The notes under the pieces: generated by a model
What the model was told of the DNA's origin: nothing
What the model saw: only the letters and a program-made list of their open reading frames with translations
The model's database searches: none
In this document: positions 1 to 8,099 of the stretch, one piece after another
How the letters are laid out: each line of letters opens with the position of its first letter
Numbering within the stretch: the stretch's first letter is position 1
Made by a program: the position numbers and the translations under genes
Assembly (NCBI GenBank): GCA_003512805.1
Contig: DOOK01000152.1
Coordinates: 1 to 8,227, forward strand
Source: Erwinia sp.
Lineage (GTDB): Bacteria > Pseudomonadota > Gammaproteobacteria > Enterobacterales > Enterobacteriaceae
Direction: 5' to 3'
Length of the DNA stretch: 8,227 bases

Positions 1-1639
<1,639 letters not shown>

Positions 1640-1652
1640 TTATGAGCGGGAT

Positions 1653-1662
1653 AGTGTACACT
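1653..1662. other. Perfect 10-bp palindrome AGTGTACACT upstream of priA
   Basis: The site lies 32 bases before the priA start and reads the same on both strands. On the minus strand it contains TACACT, a possible weak -10 element for priA, but I could not find a convincing -35 at the right distance. It could be a binding site for a dimeric regulator or simply chance; it matches no operator that I recognise. Confidence 0.25.
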
Positions 1663-1688
1663 GTGTCTTCCTGAATGTGCGGATTCGA

Positions 1689-1717
1689 TTGCAGCGAGCG
1701 GTTATTTTCTGTATAGT
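1689..1717 (+). promoter_or_regulatory. Sigma70 promoter of rpmE
   Basis: The -35 TTGCAG (1689-1694) and the -10 TATAGT (1712-1717) are separated by 17 bases. Transcription should start near 1724. The bases just after the -10 (TCGCCGCCG) are GC-rich. Such a discriminator is typical of stringently controlled ribosomal promoters and would suit down-regulation by ppGpp/DksA. The element pair is seen directly; the stringent control is inferred. Confidence 0.7.
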
Positions 1718-1726
1718 TCGCCGCCG

Positions 1727-1816
1727 TTGATACGGCATTTTGGTATCAAATCACCTGAATTATTAATCTTCGTGTGGTGCCGGTGCAGGGTATTCCTGGC
1801 ACGGGAGAGCGACACG
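1727..1816 (+). promoter_or_regulatory. Structured 5' leader of rpmE (probable L31 autoregulatory leader)
   Basis: Two structures can be drawn in the untranslated leader. Hairpin 1 has a perfect 7-bp stem, TTGATAC (1727-1733) with GTATCAA (1743-1749), only a few bases from the predicted transcript start. Structure 2 is a two-part stem. Its outer arm pairs CGTGT (1771-1775) with ACACG (1812-1816). Its inner arm pairs 1783-1789 with 1795-1802, seven pairs with one bulged G (1798). An AU-rich stretch separates the two. A leader through which L31 represses its own translation is known for gammaproteobacterial rpmE; assigning this leader to that class rests on its position and folding potential, not on a covariance search. 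Confidence 0.5.
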
Positions 1817-1836
1817 GCCTTAACTGAGGTTTTCCC

Positions 1837-2049
1837 ATGAAAAAAGGTATTCACCCAAATTACGCTGAAGTTACTGCTAAATGTTCTTGCGGTAACGAAA
1901 TCAAAACCCGCTCAACCGTGGGTCACGACCTGAACCTGGACGTGTGCGGCAAATGCCACCCGTTCTACACCGGCAAGCAGCGTGATGTTGCCAGCGGTGG
2001 TCGTGTTGACCGCTTCAACAAGCGTTTCAGCATCCCAGGCAGCAAATAA
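1837..2049 (+). CDS. rpmE: 50S ribosomal protein L31 (bL31), zinc-binding form
   Basis: L31 is a small protein of the large ribosomal subunit that helps form the B1b bridge to the 30S subunit. The 70 residues match the usual length. Cysteines at 16, 18, 37 and 40 (CSC and CGKC) mark the zinc-binding (C+) paralogue, as opposed to the zinc-free ykgM type that is induced under zinc starvation. The start MKKGIHPNY and the segment [10 protein letters not shown] are characteristic. The Shine-Dalgarno GAGG (1826-1829) sits 7 bases before ATG. The gene stands alone, divergent from priA and convergent with metJ, and ends at a strong terminator. In E. coli, yiiX lies between rpmE and metJ; here nothing does. 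Confidence 0.98.
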   Translation: MKKGIHPNYAEVTAKCSCGNEIKTRSTVGHDLNLDVCGKCHPFYTGKQRDVASGGRVDRFNKRFSIPGSK

Positions 2050-2086
2050 GTCGCCTGCACGAAGCGGATACCGTTTCGGATGCAAC

Positions 2087-2115
2087 AAAAAACCCAGCCT
2101 CGGCTGGGTTTTTTT
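2087..2115. terminator. Bidirectional intrinsic terminator between rpmE and metJ
   Basis: The sequence AACCCAGCC (2091-2099) pairs perfectly with GGCTGGGTT (2102-2110); in practice the innermost pair opens to give a CTCG tetraloop. Seven Ts follow on the plus strand (2109-2115), and six As precede on the left (2087-2092), which read as Us for minus-strand transcripts. It therefore serves both convergent genes, lying 37 bases after the rpmE stop and about 10 bases after the metJ stop. Confidence 0.92.
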
Positions 2116-2125
2116 ATGTCTGCGC

Positions 2126-2443
2126 TTAATATTCCCAGGTATCGGGATCGACACCCATTTCGCGCATGATCGCTTTGGCTGCTTCCGGGATTTCGTCGCT
2201 GCGCTCTTTGCGTAGATCGACATCATCCGGCAAAGGCTGGCCGGTAAAAGCATGCAGAAACGCTTCACACAACAGCTCGCTGTTGGTGGCATGACGCAGG
2301 TTGTTAACCTGACGACGGGTACGCTCGTCGGTCAGAATCTTCAACACTTTTAACGGAATGGATACCGTAATTTTTTTTACCTGCTCGCTCTTTTTACCGT
2401 GCTCAGCGTAAGGGCTGATATATTCGCCATTCCATTCAGCCAT
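2126..2443 (-). CDS. metJ: Methionine repressor MetJ
   Basis: MetJ is a homodimeric ribbon-helix-helix repressor that uses S-adenosylmethionine as corepressor. It binds tandem 8-bp Met boxes cooperatively and represses the methionine biosynthetic genes. The product is 105 residues, the same length as in E. coli, and by recall differs from it at only a few positions. The DNA-contacting beta strand KKITVSIP starts at about residue 23; its Lys and Thr (residues 24 and 26 counting Met) are those that insert into the major groove. The segment [20 protein letters not shown] forms the helical core. The start is supported by AAGG placed 6 bases before ATG. The gene is divergent from metB, sharing a control region with four Met boxes, which fits autoregulation together with repression of metBL. 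Confidence 0.98.
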   Translation of the reverse strand: MAEWNGEYISPYAEHGKKSEQVKKITVSIPLKVLKILTDERTRRQVNNLRHATNSELLCEAFLHAFTGQPLPDDVDLRKERSDEIPEAAKAIMREMGVDPDTWEY

Positions 2444-2522
2444 GGGTTACCTTAGTCATCATTAATATTTACTGTGCCGAAATTCAGCTAATTATGCCCG
2501 AAGTTGGGCTATGCCACACTGC

Positions 2523-2549
2523 TTTGCGCCCCTTTTGGTGGGGAGCAAA
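2523..2549 (-). promoter_or_regulatory. Imperfect hairpin at the predicted 5' end of the metJ transcript
   Basis: Read on the minus strand, TTTGC-T-CCCC pairs with GGGG-C-GCAAA: nine pairs, one mismatch and a 7-base loop (ACCAAAA). The hairpin begins where the metJ candidate promoter would start transcription (about 2549), so it would form the very 5' end of the message. No U-tract follows the stem on either strand, so it is not an intrinsic terminator. It could stabilise the mRNA or regulate it; both are inference. Confidence 0.45.
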
Positions 2550-2551
2550 AA

Positions 2552-2563
2552 GGTAATATTACC
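2552..2563. other. Perfect 12-bp palindrome GGTAATATTACC in the metJ/metB region
   Basis: The site is fully self-complementary and overlaps the candidate -10 element of metJ. It does not resemble a Met box. It could be a binding site for another regulator or a by-product of the AT-rich -10; no known operator is recognised. Confidence 0.35.
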
Positions 2564-2584
2564 GGTTATTGACAGATTGCTCAA
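2556..2584 (-). promoter_or_regulatory. Candidate metJ promoter
   Basis: On the minus strand, TTGAGC (2584-2579) and TAATAT (2561-2556) are 17 bases apart, each matching the sigma70 consensus at four or more positions. Transcription would begin near 2549, leaving a leader of about 105 bases before the metJ ATG. The upstream edge of the promoter is 12 bases from the Met boxes, so MetJ bound there could affect it. E. coli metJ has several promoters, so others may exist here, for example around the CATAAT element near 2490 on the minus strand. Confidence 0.4.
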
Positions 2585-2595
2585 TCTATACGCAA

Positions 2596-2627
2596 AGACA
2601 TTTAGAAGTCCAGATGTATTGACGTCT
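2596..2627. promoter_or_regulatory. Four tandem Met boxes (MetJ operator) for metB and metJ
   Basis: Four contiguous 8-bp units stand in register: AGACATTT (2596), AGAAGTCC (2604), AGATGTAT (2612) and TGACGTCT (2620). They match the AGACGTCT consensus at 6, 6, 6 and 7 of 8 positions. MetJ needs at least two adjacent boxes for cooperative binding, so this array is sufficient. The last box overlaps the metB -35, so bound repressor would exclude RNA polymerase from metB. The 8-mers on either side (2588 and 2628) match poorly. Confidence 0.88.
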
Positions 2628-2646
2628 ATCTGTTCCCTGTTATGCT
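2619..2646 (+). promoter_or_regulatory. Sigma70 promoter of the metBL operon
   Basis: The -35 TTGACG (2619-2624) is embedded in the fourth Met box, and TATGCT (2641-2646) follows after 16 bases as the -10. Transcription would start near 2653, giving a leader of about 34 bases before metB. The -35 inside the operator explains repression by direct occlusion. Confidence 0.7.
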
Positions 2647-2686
2647 GGTGGCTCTTCTTTCTTTCTCCTGCAGGAATTTATGCACC

Positions 2687-3847
2687 ATGACGCGTAAACA
2701 GGCAACCATCGCGGTACGCAGCGGCTTGAATGATGACGAACAGTATGGCTGCGTTGTCCCGCCAATCCACCTTTCCAGCACCTATAACTTTACCGATTTC
2801 AACGAGCCTCGGGCACATGACTATTCGCGTCGCGGTAATCCTACCCGTGACGTGGTACAGCGCGCGTTGGCCGAGCTGGAAGGCGGCGCAGGCGCGGTCA
2901 TGACCAATACCGGCATGTCGGCGATCCATCTGGTTTGCACCGTCTTCCTGAAGCCGGGCGATCTACTGGTGGCCCCGCACGACTGCTATGGCGGCAGCTA
3001 TCGTCTGTTTGATAGCCTGAGCAAGCGCGGTGCATATCGCGTGAAGTTTGTCGATCAGGGTGATGAGAAAGCGCTGCACGCCGCGCTGGCAGAAAAACCG
3101 AAGCTGGTGCTGGTGGAAAGCCCGAGCAATCCGCTGCTGCGCGTGGTGGACATTGAGGCTATCTGCAAAGCGGCGGCGGAAGCGGGCGCGGTTAGCGTGG
3201 TCGATAACACCTTCCTCAGTCCCGCGTTGCAAAACCCGCTGGCGTTGGGCGCCGATCTGGTGATCCATTCCTGCACGAAATACCTCAACGGCCACTCTGA
3301 CGTGGTGGCAGGCGCGGTGATTGCTAAAGATCCCGAGCAGGTGAAAGAGCTGGCCTGGTGGGCCAATAATATCGGCGTGACCGGTGCGGCTTTCGACAGC
3401 TATTTACTGCTGCGCGGTCTGCGTACCCTGGCGCCGCGGATGGCCGCTGCCCAACGCAACGCGCAGGCCATCGTAGATTATCTGAAACAACAGCCGCTGG
3501 TAAAAAAGCTGTATCATCCTTCACTACCGGAAAACGCGGGCCATCAGGTTGCGGCTCGCCAGCAAAAAGGCTTCGGCGCGATGCTCAGCTTTGAACTGGA
3601 CGGCGACGAGCAGACGCTGCGTCGTTTTCTGAAGGCGCTGGAACTGTTCACGCTGGCTGAGTCGCTGGGCGGGGTAGAAAGCCTCATCTCTCATACCGCC
3701 ACCATGACCCATGCGGGCATGTCAGCCGAGGCGCGAGCGGCAGCCGGCATTTCAGATACGCTGCTACGCATTTCCGTAGGGATTGAAGATCACGAAGATT
3801 TAATTGCCGATCTGGATAATGCATTTCGGATAGCGGCTAAGAGGTAA
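2687..3847 (+). CDS. metB: Cystathionine gamma-synthase (O-succinylhomoserine (thiol)-lyase)
   Basis: MetB is a cytoplasmic PLP-dependent homotetramer that joins O-succinylhomoserine and cysteine into cystathionine, the first step that brings sulphur into methionine. The product has 386 residues, the usual length. The Schiff-base lysine is Lys198 in SCTKYLNGHSD. Tyr46 and Arg48 (YSRRGNPT), Tyr101 (DCYGGSYRLF) and Asp173 (VVDNTF) sit at the numbers expected for this family. The start MTRKQATIAVRSGL matches E. coli. An in-frame ATG at 2642 is rejected because it lies inside the -10 element and would not be transcribed. The Shine-Dalgarno AGGA (2672-2675) is rather far from ATG (11 bases), and a five-codon reading frame begins in between. 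The gene is first in an operon with metL. Confidence 0.98.
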   Translation: MTRKQATIAVRSGLNDDEQYGCVVPPIHLSSTYNFTDFNEPRAHDYSRRGNPTRDVVQRALAELEGGAGAVMTNTGMSAIHLVCTVFLKPGDLLVAPHDCYGGSYRLFDSLSKRGAYRVKFVDQGDEKALHAALAEKPKLVLVESPSNPLLRVVDIEAICKAAAEAGAVSVVDNTFLSPALQNPLALGADLVIHSCTKYLNGHSDVVAGAVIAKDPEQVKELAWWANNIGVTGAAFDSYLLLRGLRTLAPRMAAAQRNAQAIVDYLKQQPLVKKLYHPSLPENAGHQVAARQQKGFGAMLSFELDGDEQTLRRFLKALELFTLAESLGGVESLISHTATMTHAGMSAEARAAAGISDTLLRISVGIEDHEDLIADLDNAFRIAAKR

Positions 3848-3849
3848 GC

Positions 3850-6279
3850 ATGAGTCATTCAGCAGTGGCAGCAGGCGCGCGTCAGCTGCATAAATTTGGG
3901 GGCAGCAGCCTTGCCGATGCCAAATGCTATCTGCGGGTAGCGGGGATCATGGCTGAATACAGCCGTCCAGGCGACGTGATGGTGGTTTCCGCGGCGGGCA
4001 GCACCACTAACCAGCTAATCAGCTGGCTGAAGCTGAGCCAGAGCGATCGCCTGTCGGCGCATCAGGTGCAGCAGGCGCTGCGACGCTACCAGAGCGAGTT
4101 AATCAGCAGCCTGCTGCCGGCACAAATAGCGGACGGGCTGATCGGTGAATTTATCCGCGATCTGGAAAAGCTGGCCGCTCTGCTGGATGGCAACATAACC
4201 GAAGCCGCCTATGCGGAAGTCGTGGGGCACGGCGAGATCTGGTCGGCACGGCTGATGGCGGCCGTATTAGAGCAGCAGGATATGGCGGCGAGCTGGCTGG
4301 ACGCGCGAGAATTTCTGCGTGCCGAACGGGCCGCTCAGCCCCAGGTTGATGAAGGGAAATCCTGGCCGCTGCTGCAGCAGCTGATTGCTCAGCATCCCGG
4401 CGAGCGCCTGGTGGTGACCGGCTTTATCAGCCGCAACGATGCGGGAGAAACCGTGCTGCTGGGCCGTAACGGCAGTGACTATTCGGCTACGCAAATCGGC
4501 GCGCTGGCTGGCGTGTCGCGCGTCACTATCTGGAGCGACGTAGCGGGCGTCTATAGTGCGGATCCGCGCAAGGTGAAGGACGCCTGTCTGCTGCCGCTGC
4601 TGCGGCTGGATGAGGCCAGCGAGCTGGCGCGTCTCGCCGCGCCGGTGCTGCATACCCGTACGCTGCAGCCTGTTTCCGGGAGCGATATCGATCTGCAACT
4701 GCGCTGTAGTTACCAGCCGGAGCAGGGCTCAACGCGTATTGAGCGCGTGCTGGCTTCCGGTACGGGCGCCCGGATCGTCACCAGCCACGACGATGTTTGT
4801 CTGATTGAGTTCCAGGTTCCGCCGCAGCATGATTTCGCTACGGCACAGAAAGAAATTGAGCGTCTGCTTCAGCGCGCGCAGCTGCGTCCTCTGGCTACGG
4901 GCATCCATCCGGATCGCCATCTTTTACAGCTTTGCTATACCTCGGAAGTGGTTAACAGCGCGCTGACGCTGCTGCAGGATGCCGGTATCCCCGGCCGCTT
5001 ACAGCTGCGGGAAAGCATGGCGCTGGTGGCGCTGGTGGGCGCGGGCGTCTGCCGCAATCCGCTGCACAGCCACCGTTTCTGGCAGCAGCTGAAAGACCAG
5101 CCGGTCGAATTTATCTGGCAGTCGGAAGAGGGGATCAGCCTGGTTGCCGTACTGCGTGTAGGGCCAACCGAGCATTTGATTCGGGGTCTGCACCAGTCGC
5201 TGTTCCGGGCAGAAAAGCAGGTCGGTCTGATGCTGTTTGGCAAAGGCAATATTGGCTCCCGCTGGCTGGAACTCTTCGCGCGCGAACAGGAAACTTTATC
5301 GGCGCGCACGGGCTTTGAATACGTTTTAGCGGGTGTGGTCGACAGTCGACGCAGCCTGCTAAGTTATGAAGGTCTGGATGCCAGCCGCGCGCTGGCCTTC
5401 TTTGATGACGAAGCGGTGACGCGGGATGAAGAGTCGCTGTTTCTGTGGATGCGGGCGCACCCGTTCGACGACCTTGTGGTGCTGGACGTCACCGCCAGCG
5501 AACAACTTGCCGAACAATATCTGGATTTCGCCAGCCACGGTTTCCATGTGATTGGCGCCAATAAAGTAGCAGGCGCGTCGAGCAGCGATCGCTATCGCCA
5601 AATCCGTGATGCCTTCGCCAAAACCGGTCGGCACTGGCTGTATAACGCTACCGTCGGTGCCGGATTGCCGGTTAACTACACCGTGCGCGATCTGCGTGAA
5701 AGCGGCGACAGTATCATTGCCATCAGCGGCATCTTTTCCGGCACGCTTTCCTGGCTCTTTTTACAGTATGACGGCACCGTGCCGTTTACCGAGCTGGTGG
5801 ATCAGGCATGGCAGCAGGGACTGACCGAGCCCGATCCCCGGGTCGATCTTTCCGGGCAGGACGTGATGCGTAAGCTGGTCATTCTGGCTCGTGAGGCAGG
5901 TTACGATATCGAACCGGATCAGGTGCGCGTGGAGTCGCTGGTGCCGAAAAGCTGTGAAAGCGAGTCGGTCGATCACTTCTTTGAGAACGGCGAGGTGCTG
6001 AACGAGCAGATGCAGCAGCGCTTCGAAGCTGCGCAAGAGATGGGGTTGGTACTGCGTTACGTGGCTCGCTTTGATGCTAACGGCAAGGCTCGTGTCGGCG
6101 TTGAGGCCGTCCGTGAAGACCATCCGCTGGCGGCGCTGCTGCCCTGCGATAACGTCTTCGCCATCGAAAGCCGCTGGTACCGCGACAACCCGCTGGTGAT
6201 ACGTGGGCCAGGCGCGGGACGTGACGTAACGGCAGGCGCTATCCAGTCCGATATCAACCGGCTGGCCCAGCTATTGTAG
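3850..6279 (+). CDS. metL: Bifunctional aspartokinase II / homoserine dehydrogenase II
   Basis: MetL catalyses the first and third steps of the aspartate pathway: phosphorylation of aspartate and NAD(P)H reduction of aspartate semialdehyde to homoserine. It is 809 residues, about the family length. The kinase domain comes first, with KFGGSS at 15-20, GRNGSDYSA at 205-213 and SDVAGVYSADPR at 229-240. A regulatory ACT-like region follows at roughly 310-450. The homoserine dehydrogenase domain starts with the nucleotide-binding GKGNIG at 464-469, then ANK (570-572), NATVGAGLP (599-607), and DLSGQDVMRK with the probable catalytic Lys675. In E. coli this isozyme is repressed by methionine but is not feedback-inhibited by an end product; I assume the same here. 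ATG lies 2 bases after the metB stop, and its Shine-Dalgarno GAGG lies in the metB tail, indicating coupled translation. Confidence 0.98.
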   Translation: MSHSAVAAGARQLHKFGGSSLADAKCYLRVAGIMAEYSRPGDVMVVSAAGSTTNQLISWLKLSQSDRLSAHQVQQALRRYQSELISSLLPAQIADGLIGEFIRDLEKLAALLDGNITEAAYAEVVGHGEIWSARLMAAVLEQQDMAASWLDAREFLRAERAAQPQVDEGKSWPLLQQLIAQHPGERLVVTGFISRNDAGETVLLGRNGSDYSATQIGALAGVSRVTIWSDVAGVYSADPRKVKDACLLPLLRLDEASELARLAAPVLHTRTLQPVSGSDIDLQLRCSYQPEQGSTRIERVLASGTGARIVTSHDDVCLIEFQVPPQHDFATAQKEIERLLQRAQLRPLATGIHPDRHLLQLCYTSEVVNSALTLLQDAGIPGRLQLRESMALVALVGAGVCRNPLHSHRFWQQLKDQPVEFIWQSEEGISLVAVLRVGPTEHLIRGLHQSLFRAEKQVGLMLFGKGNIGSRWLELFAREQETLSARTGFEYVLAGVVDSRRSLLSYEGLDASRALAFFDDEAVTRDEESLFLWMRAHPFDDLVVLDVTASEQLAEQYLDFASHGFHVIGANKVAGASSSDRYRQIRDAFAKTGRHWLYNATVGAGLPVNYTVRDLRESGDSIIAISGIFSGTLSWLFLQYDGTVPFTELVDQAWQQGLTEPDPRVDLSGQDVMRKLVILAREAGYDIEPDQVRVESLVPKSCESESVDHFFENGEVLNEQMQQRFEAAQEMGLVLRYVARFDANGKARVGVEAVREDHPLAALLPCDNVFAIESRWYRDNPLVIRGPGAGRDVTAGAIQSDINRLAQLL

Positions 6280-6288
6280 TTTCTCTCC

Positions 6289-6316
6289 GGGCCGCGCTCA
6301 CGCGGCCCTTTGATTT
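6289..6316 (+). terminator. Intrinsic terminator after metL
   Basis: A perfect 8-bp GC-only stem, GGGCCGCG (6289-6296) with CGCGGCCC (6301-6308), closes a CTCA tetraloop. It is followed by TTTGATTTTC, an interrupted T-tract. It starts 9 bases after the metL stop and separates the metBL operon from metF, which has its own promoter. The broken T-run suggests some read-through is possible. Confidence 0.85.
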
Positions 6317-6418
6317 TCTTCACTTCTTTTTTCTGTATGAATTTTATTCACATTCGTTGAGAATTTGTCACGCTGCGGCATCATTTATCTGTTGACGGAA
6401 AACCGCGAATCGGTCACT

Positions 6419-6447
6419 TTGAATGTCTGGACGTCTAAACGTATAGA
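6419..6447 (+). promoter_or_regulatory. Probable metF promoter embedded in Met boxes
   Basis: TTGAAT (6419-6424) and TATAGA (6442-6447) are separated by 17 bases, each matching four sigma70 consensus positions. Transcription would begin near 6454, leaving a leader of about 37 bases. Both elements lie within the Met box array, so repressor and polymerase must compete directly. By recall, the E. coli metF promoter is placed the same way. A TTGACG at 6392 looks better as a -35 but has no acceptable -10. Confidence 0.55.
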
Positions 6448-6452
6448 CATTC
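6421..6452. promoter_or_regulatory. Four tandem Met boxes (MetJ operator) for metF
   Basis: Contiguous 8-bp units are GAATGTCT (6421), GGACGTCT (6429), AAACGTAT (6437) and AGACATTC (6445), matching AGACGTCT at 5, 7, 6 and 5 of 8 positions. The central pair is strongest. The two outer boxes are exact reverse complements of each other, so the operator is flanked by a perfect inverted repeat (10 bp when extended to 6419-6428 and 6445-6454). Confidence 0.88.
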
Positions 6453-6487
6453 AATAGGGCCGTTTCATTCTGCGATCGATGAGGTAA

Positions 6488-7393
<906 letters not shown>

Positions 7394-7407
7394 GGAGTGA
7401 AAGCCCG

Positions 7408-7442
7408 ATGCCGACTCGTTTACGCGGGGCGGCATTTTTTTT
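7408..7442 (+). terminator. Intrinsic terminator after metF
   Basis: ATGCCG (7408-7413) pairs with CGGCAT (7430-7435) around a 16-base interior that can form a smaller CG-TTTA-CG hairpin. Eight Ts follow (7435-7442). It lies 14 bases after the metF stop, and should end metF transcripts before the next plus-strand gene. Confidence 0.82.
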
Positions 7443-7481
7443 ATGATAAATGTTTCTCAGGGAAGGCAACATCAGGAACTC

Positions 7482-8060
7482 ATGCACAACATTATCAGGG
7501 AAATAAAACGGCTTGGGGTAAAAGGGTGCTTACTGACGGTTTTTTTTATCGTTGCGCCTTTATGGGCGATGACGTTCTGGTCCGGCCTTTCGCGCAACGT
7601 TTATCTTGCCAGTACGATGAATGTTTTTTGGCTCGCAGGTACAGTCGGTGTGATTGCCGCCGTACTGATTACCCTCATCGCCGTTGTTTTCTTTCGTCAC
7701 CGCCTGACGCGGGTACAGCTCGCCAAACTTTTTTGCTACAGCGTCTTTATGATCGGCGTGTTTTCGTTACAGCTGCCTTCCGCGCTGGTGCGCTATCTCC
7801 CCCATCAAAGGCTCCAGTATCTGACGGAATATGACGTCTCTTTCCCTGGCCCCAGCCACGGCAAGTCGGGCCGTTGCGAAATGGGATTGTGGCTTAAAGA
7901 TCGTCATCTTAACCGCTGGATACAGTTTTGCAGCAGCAGGGCATGGATCGCCGCAAATTGCGAAAGGGGCATGGACAGAATAGAAGTGGTGGAAGAGGCC
8001 AATCAGTACGGCGTCAGGGTGGTCAATTATTGGTGCGCCTGGTCACCCATTAAACCGTAA
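7482..8060 (+). CDS. Uncharacterised three-pass membrane protein with Cys-bearing C-terminal domain
   Basis: I do not recognise this gene. It would encode 192 residues. Three hydrophobic segments are visible at about 15-33, 48-71 and 83-103. Positive charges before the first (REIKRLGVK) and between the second and third (RHRLTR) suggest a cytoplasmic N-terminus and a periplasmic C-terminus. The last 85 or so residues form a polar domain with four cysteines (132, 150, 160, 185), several tryptophans and the end NYWCAW; if periplasmic, the cysteines could form two disulphides. The start at 7482 is chosen because AGGA (7474-7477) precedes it by 4 bases. An in-frame ATG at 7443 abuts the metF terminator and has no Shine-Dalgarno. 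No clear promoter was found in the short gap after metF. T-runs and less regular codon use than in the met genes hint at an accessory gene. It occupies the position between metF and ppc. Confidence 0.75.
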   Translation: MHNIIREIKRLGVKGCLLTVFFIVAPLWAMTFWSGLSRNVYLASTMNVFWLAGTVGVIAAVLITLIAVVFFRHRLTRVQLAKLFCYSVFMIGVFSLQLPSALVRYLPHQRLQYLTEYDVSFPGPSHGKSGRCEMGLWLKDRHLNRWIQFCSSRAWIAANCERGMDRIEVVEEANQYGVRVVNYWCAWSPIKP

Positions 8061-8062
8061 AA

Positions 8063-8091
8063 GGCGCTCATCTCTGGTGGAGATGAACGCC
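8063..8091 (-). terminator. Intrinsic terminator after ppc
   Basis: On the minus strand, GGCG-T-TCATCTC pairs with GAGATGA-G-CGCC: eleven pairs with one mismatch and a 5-base loop, followed by TTTT. It lies 8 bases beyond the ppc stop. On the plus strand the same hairpin begins 2 bases after the stop of the small membrane protein but has no T-tract, so it is at best a weak terminator in that direction. Confidence 0.7.
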
Positions 8092-8099
8092 ATCAAGCG

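Noticed and set aside
1912..2292. Minus-strand frame spanning the rpmE/metJ junction
   Set aside because: It crosses the bidirectional terminator and is out of frame with metJ, so it is a shadow of two real genes.
2628..2635. Fifth Met box (ATCTGTTC) downstream of the metB array
   Set aside because: It matches the consensus at only about 3 of 8 positions.
2642..2686. Earlier in-frame ATG for metB adding 15 residues
   Set aside because: This ATG lies within the promoter -10 element, so it would not be in the transcript, and MetB proteins begin at MTRKQ.
4267..4698. Antisense frames within metL (including 4267-4698, 4935-5309, 5761-6123)
   Set aside because: All are covered by the conserved metL frame, and none has a domain, promoter or ribosome binding site that I can support.
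6392..6420. TTGACG as the -35 of metF
   Set aside because: The bases 16-18 further on (around CACTTT) do not resemble a -10; the pair at 6419/6442 is better and lies within the operator.
7443..7481. Earlier in-frame ATG for the unknown membrane protein
   Set aside because: It directly follows the T-tract of the metF terminator and has no Shine-Dalgarno; the ATG at 7482 has AGGA upstream.
7397..7834. 145-codon plus-strand reading frame overlapping the unknown membrane protein
   Set aside because: It starts inside the metF terminator, overlaps the better frame for most of its length, has a charged, irregular composition with many Cys and Arg, and lacks a ribosome binding site.
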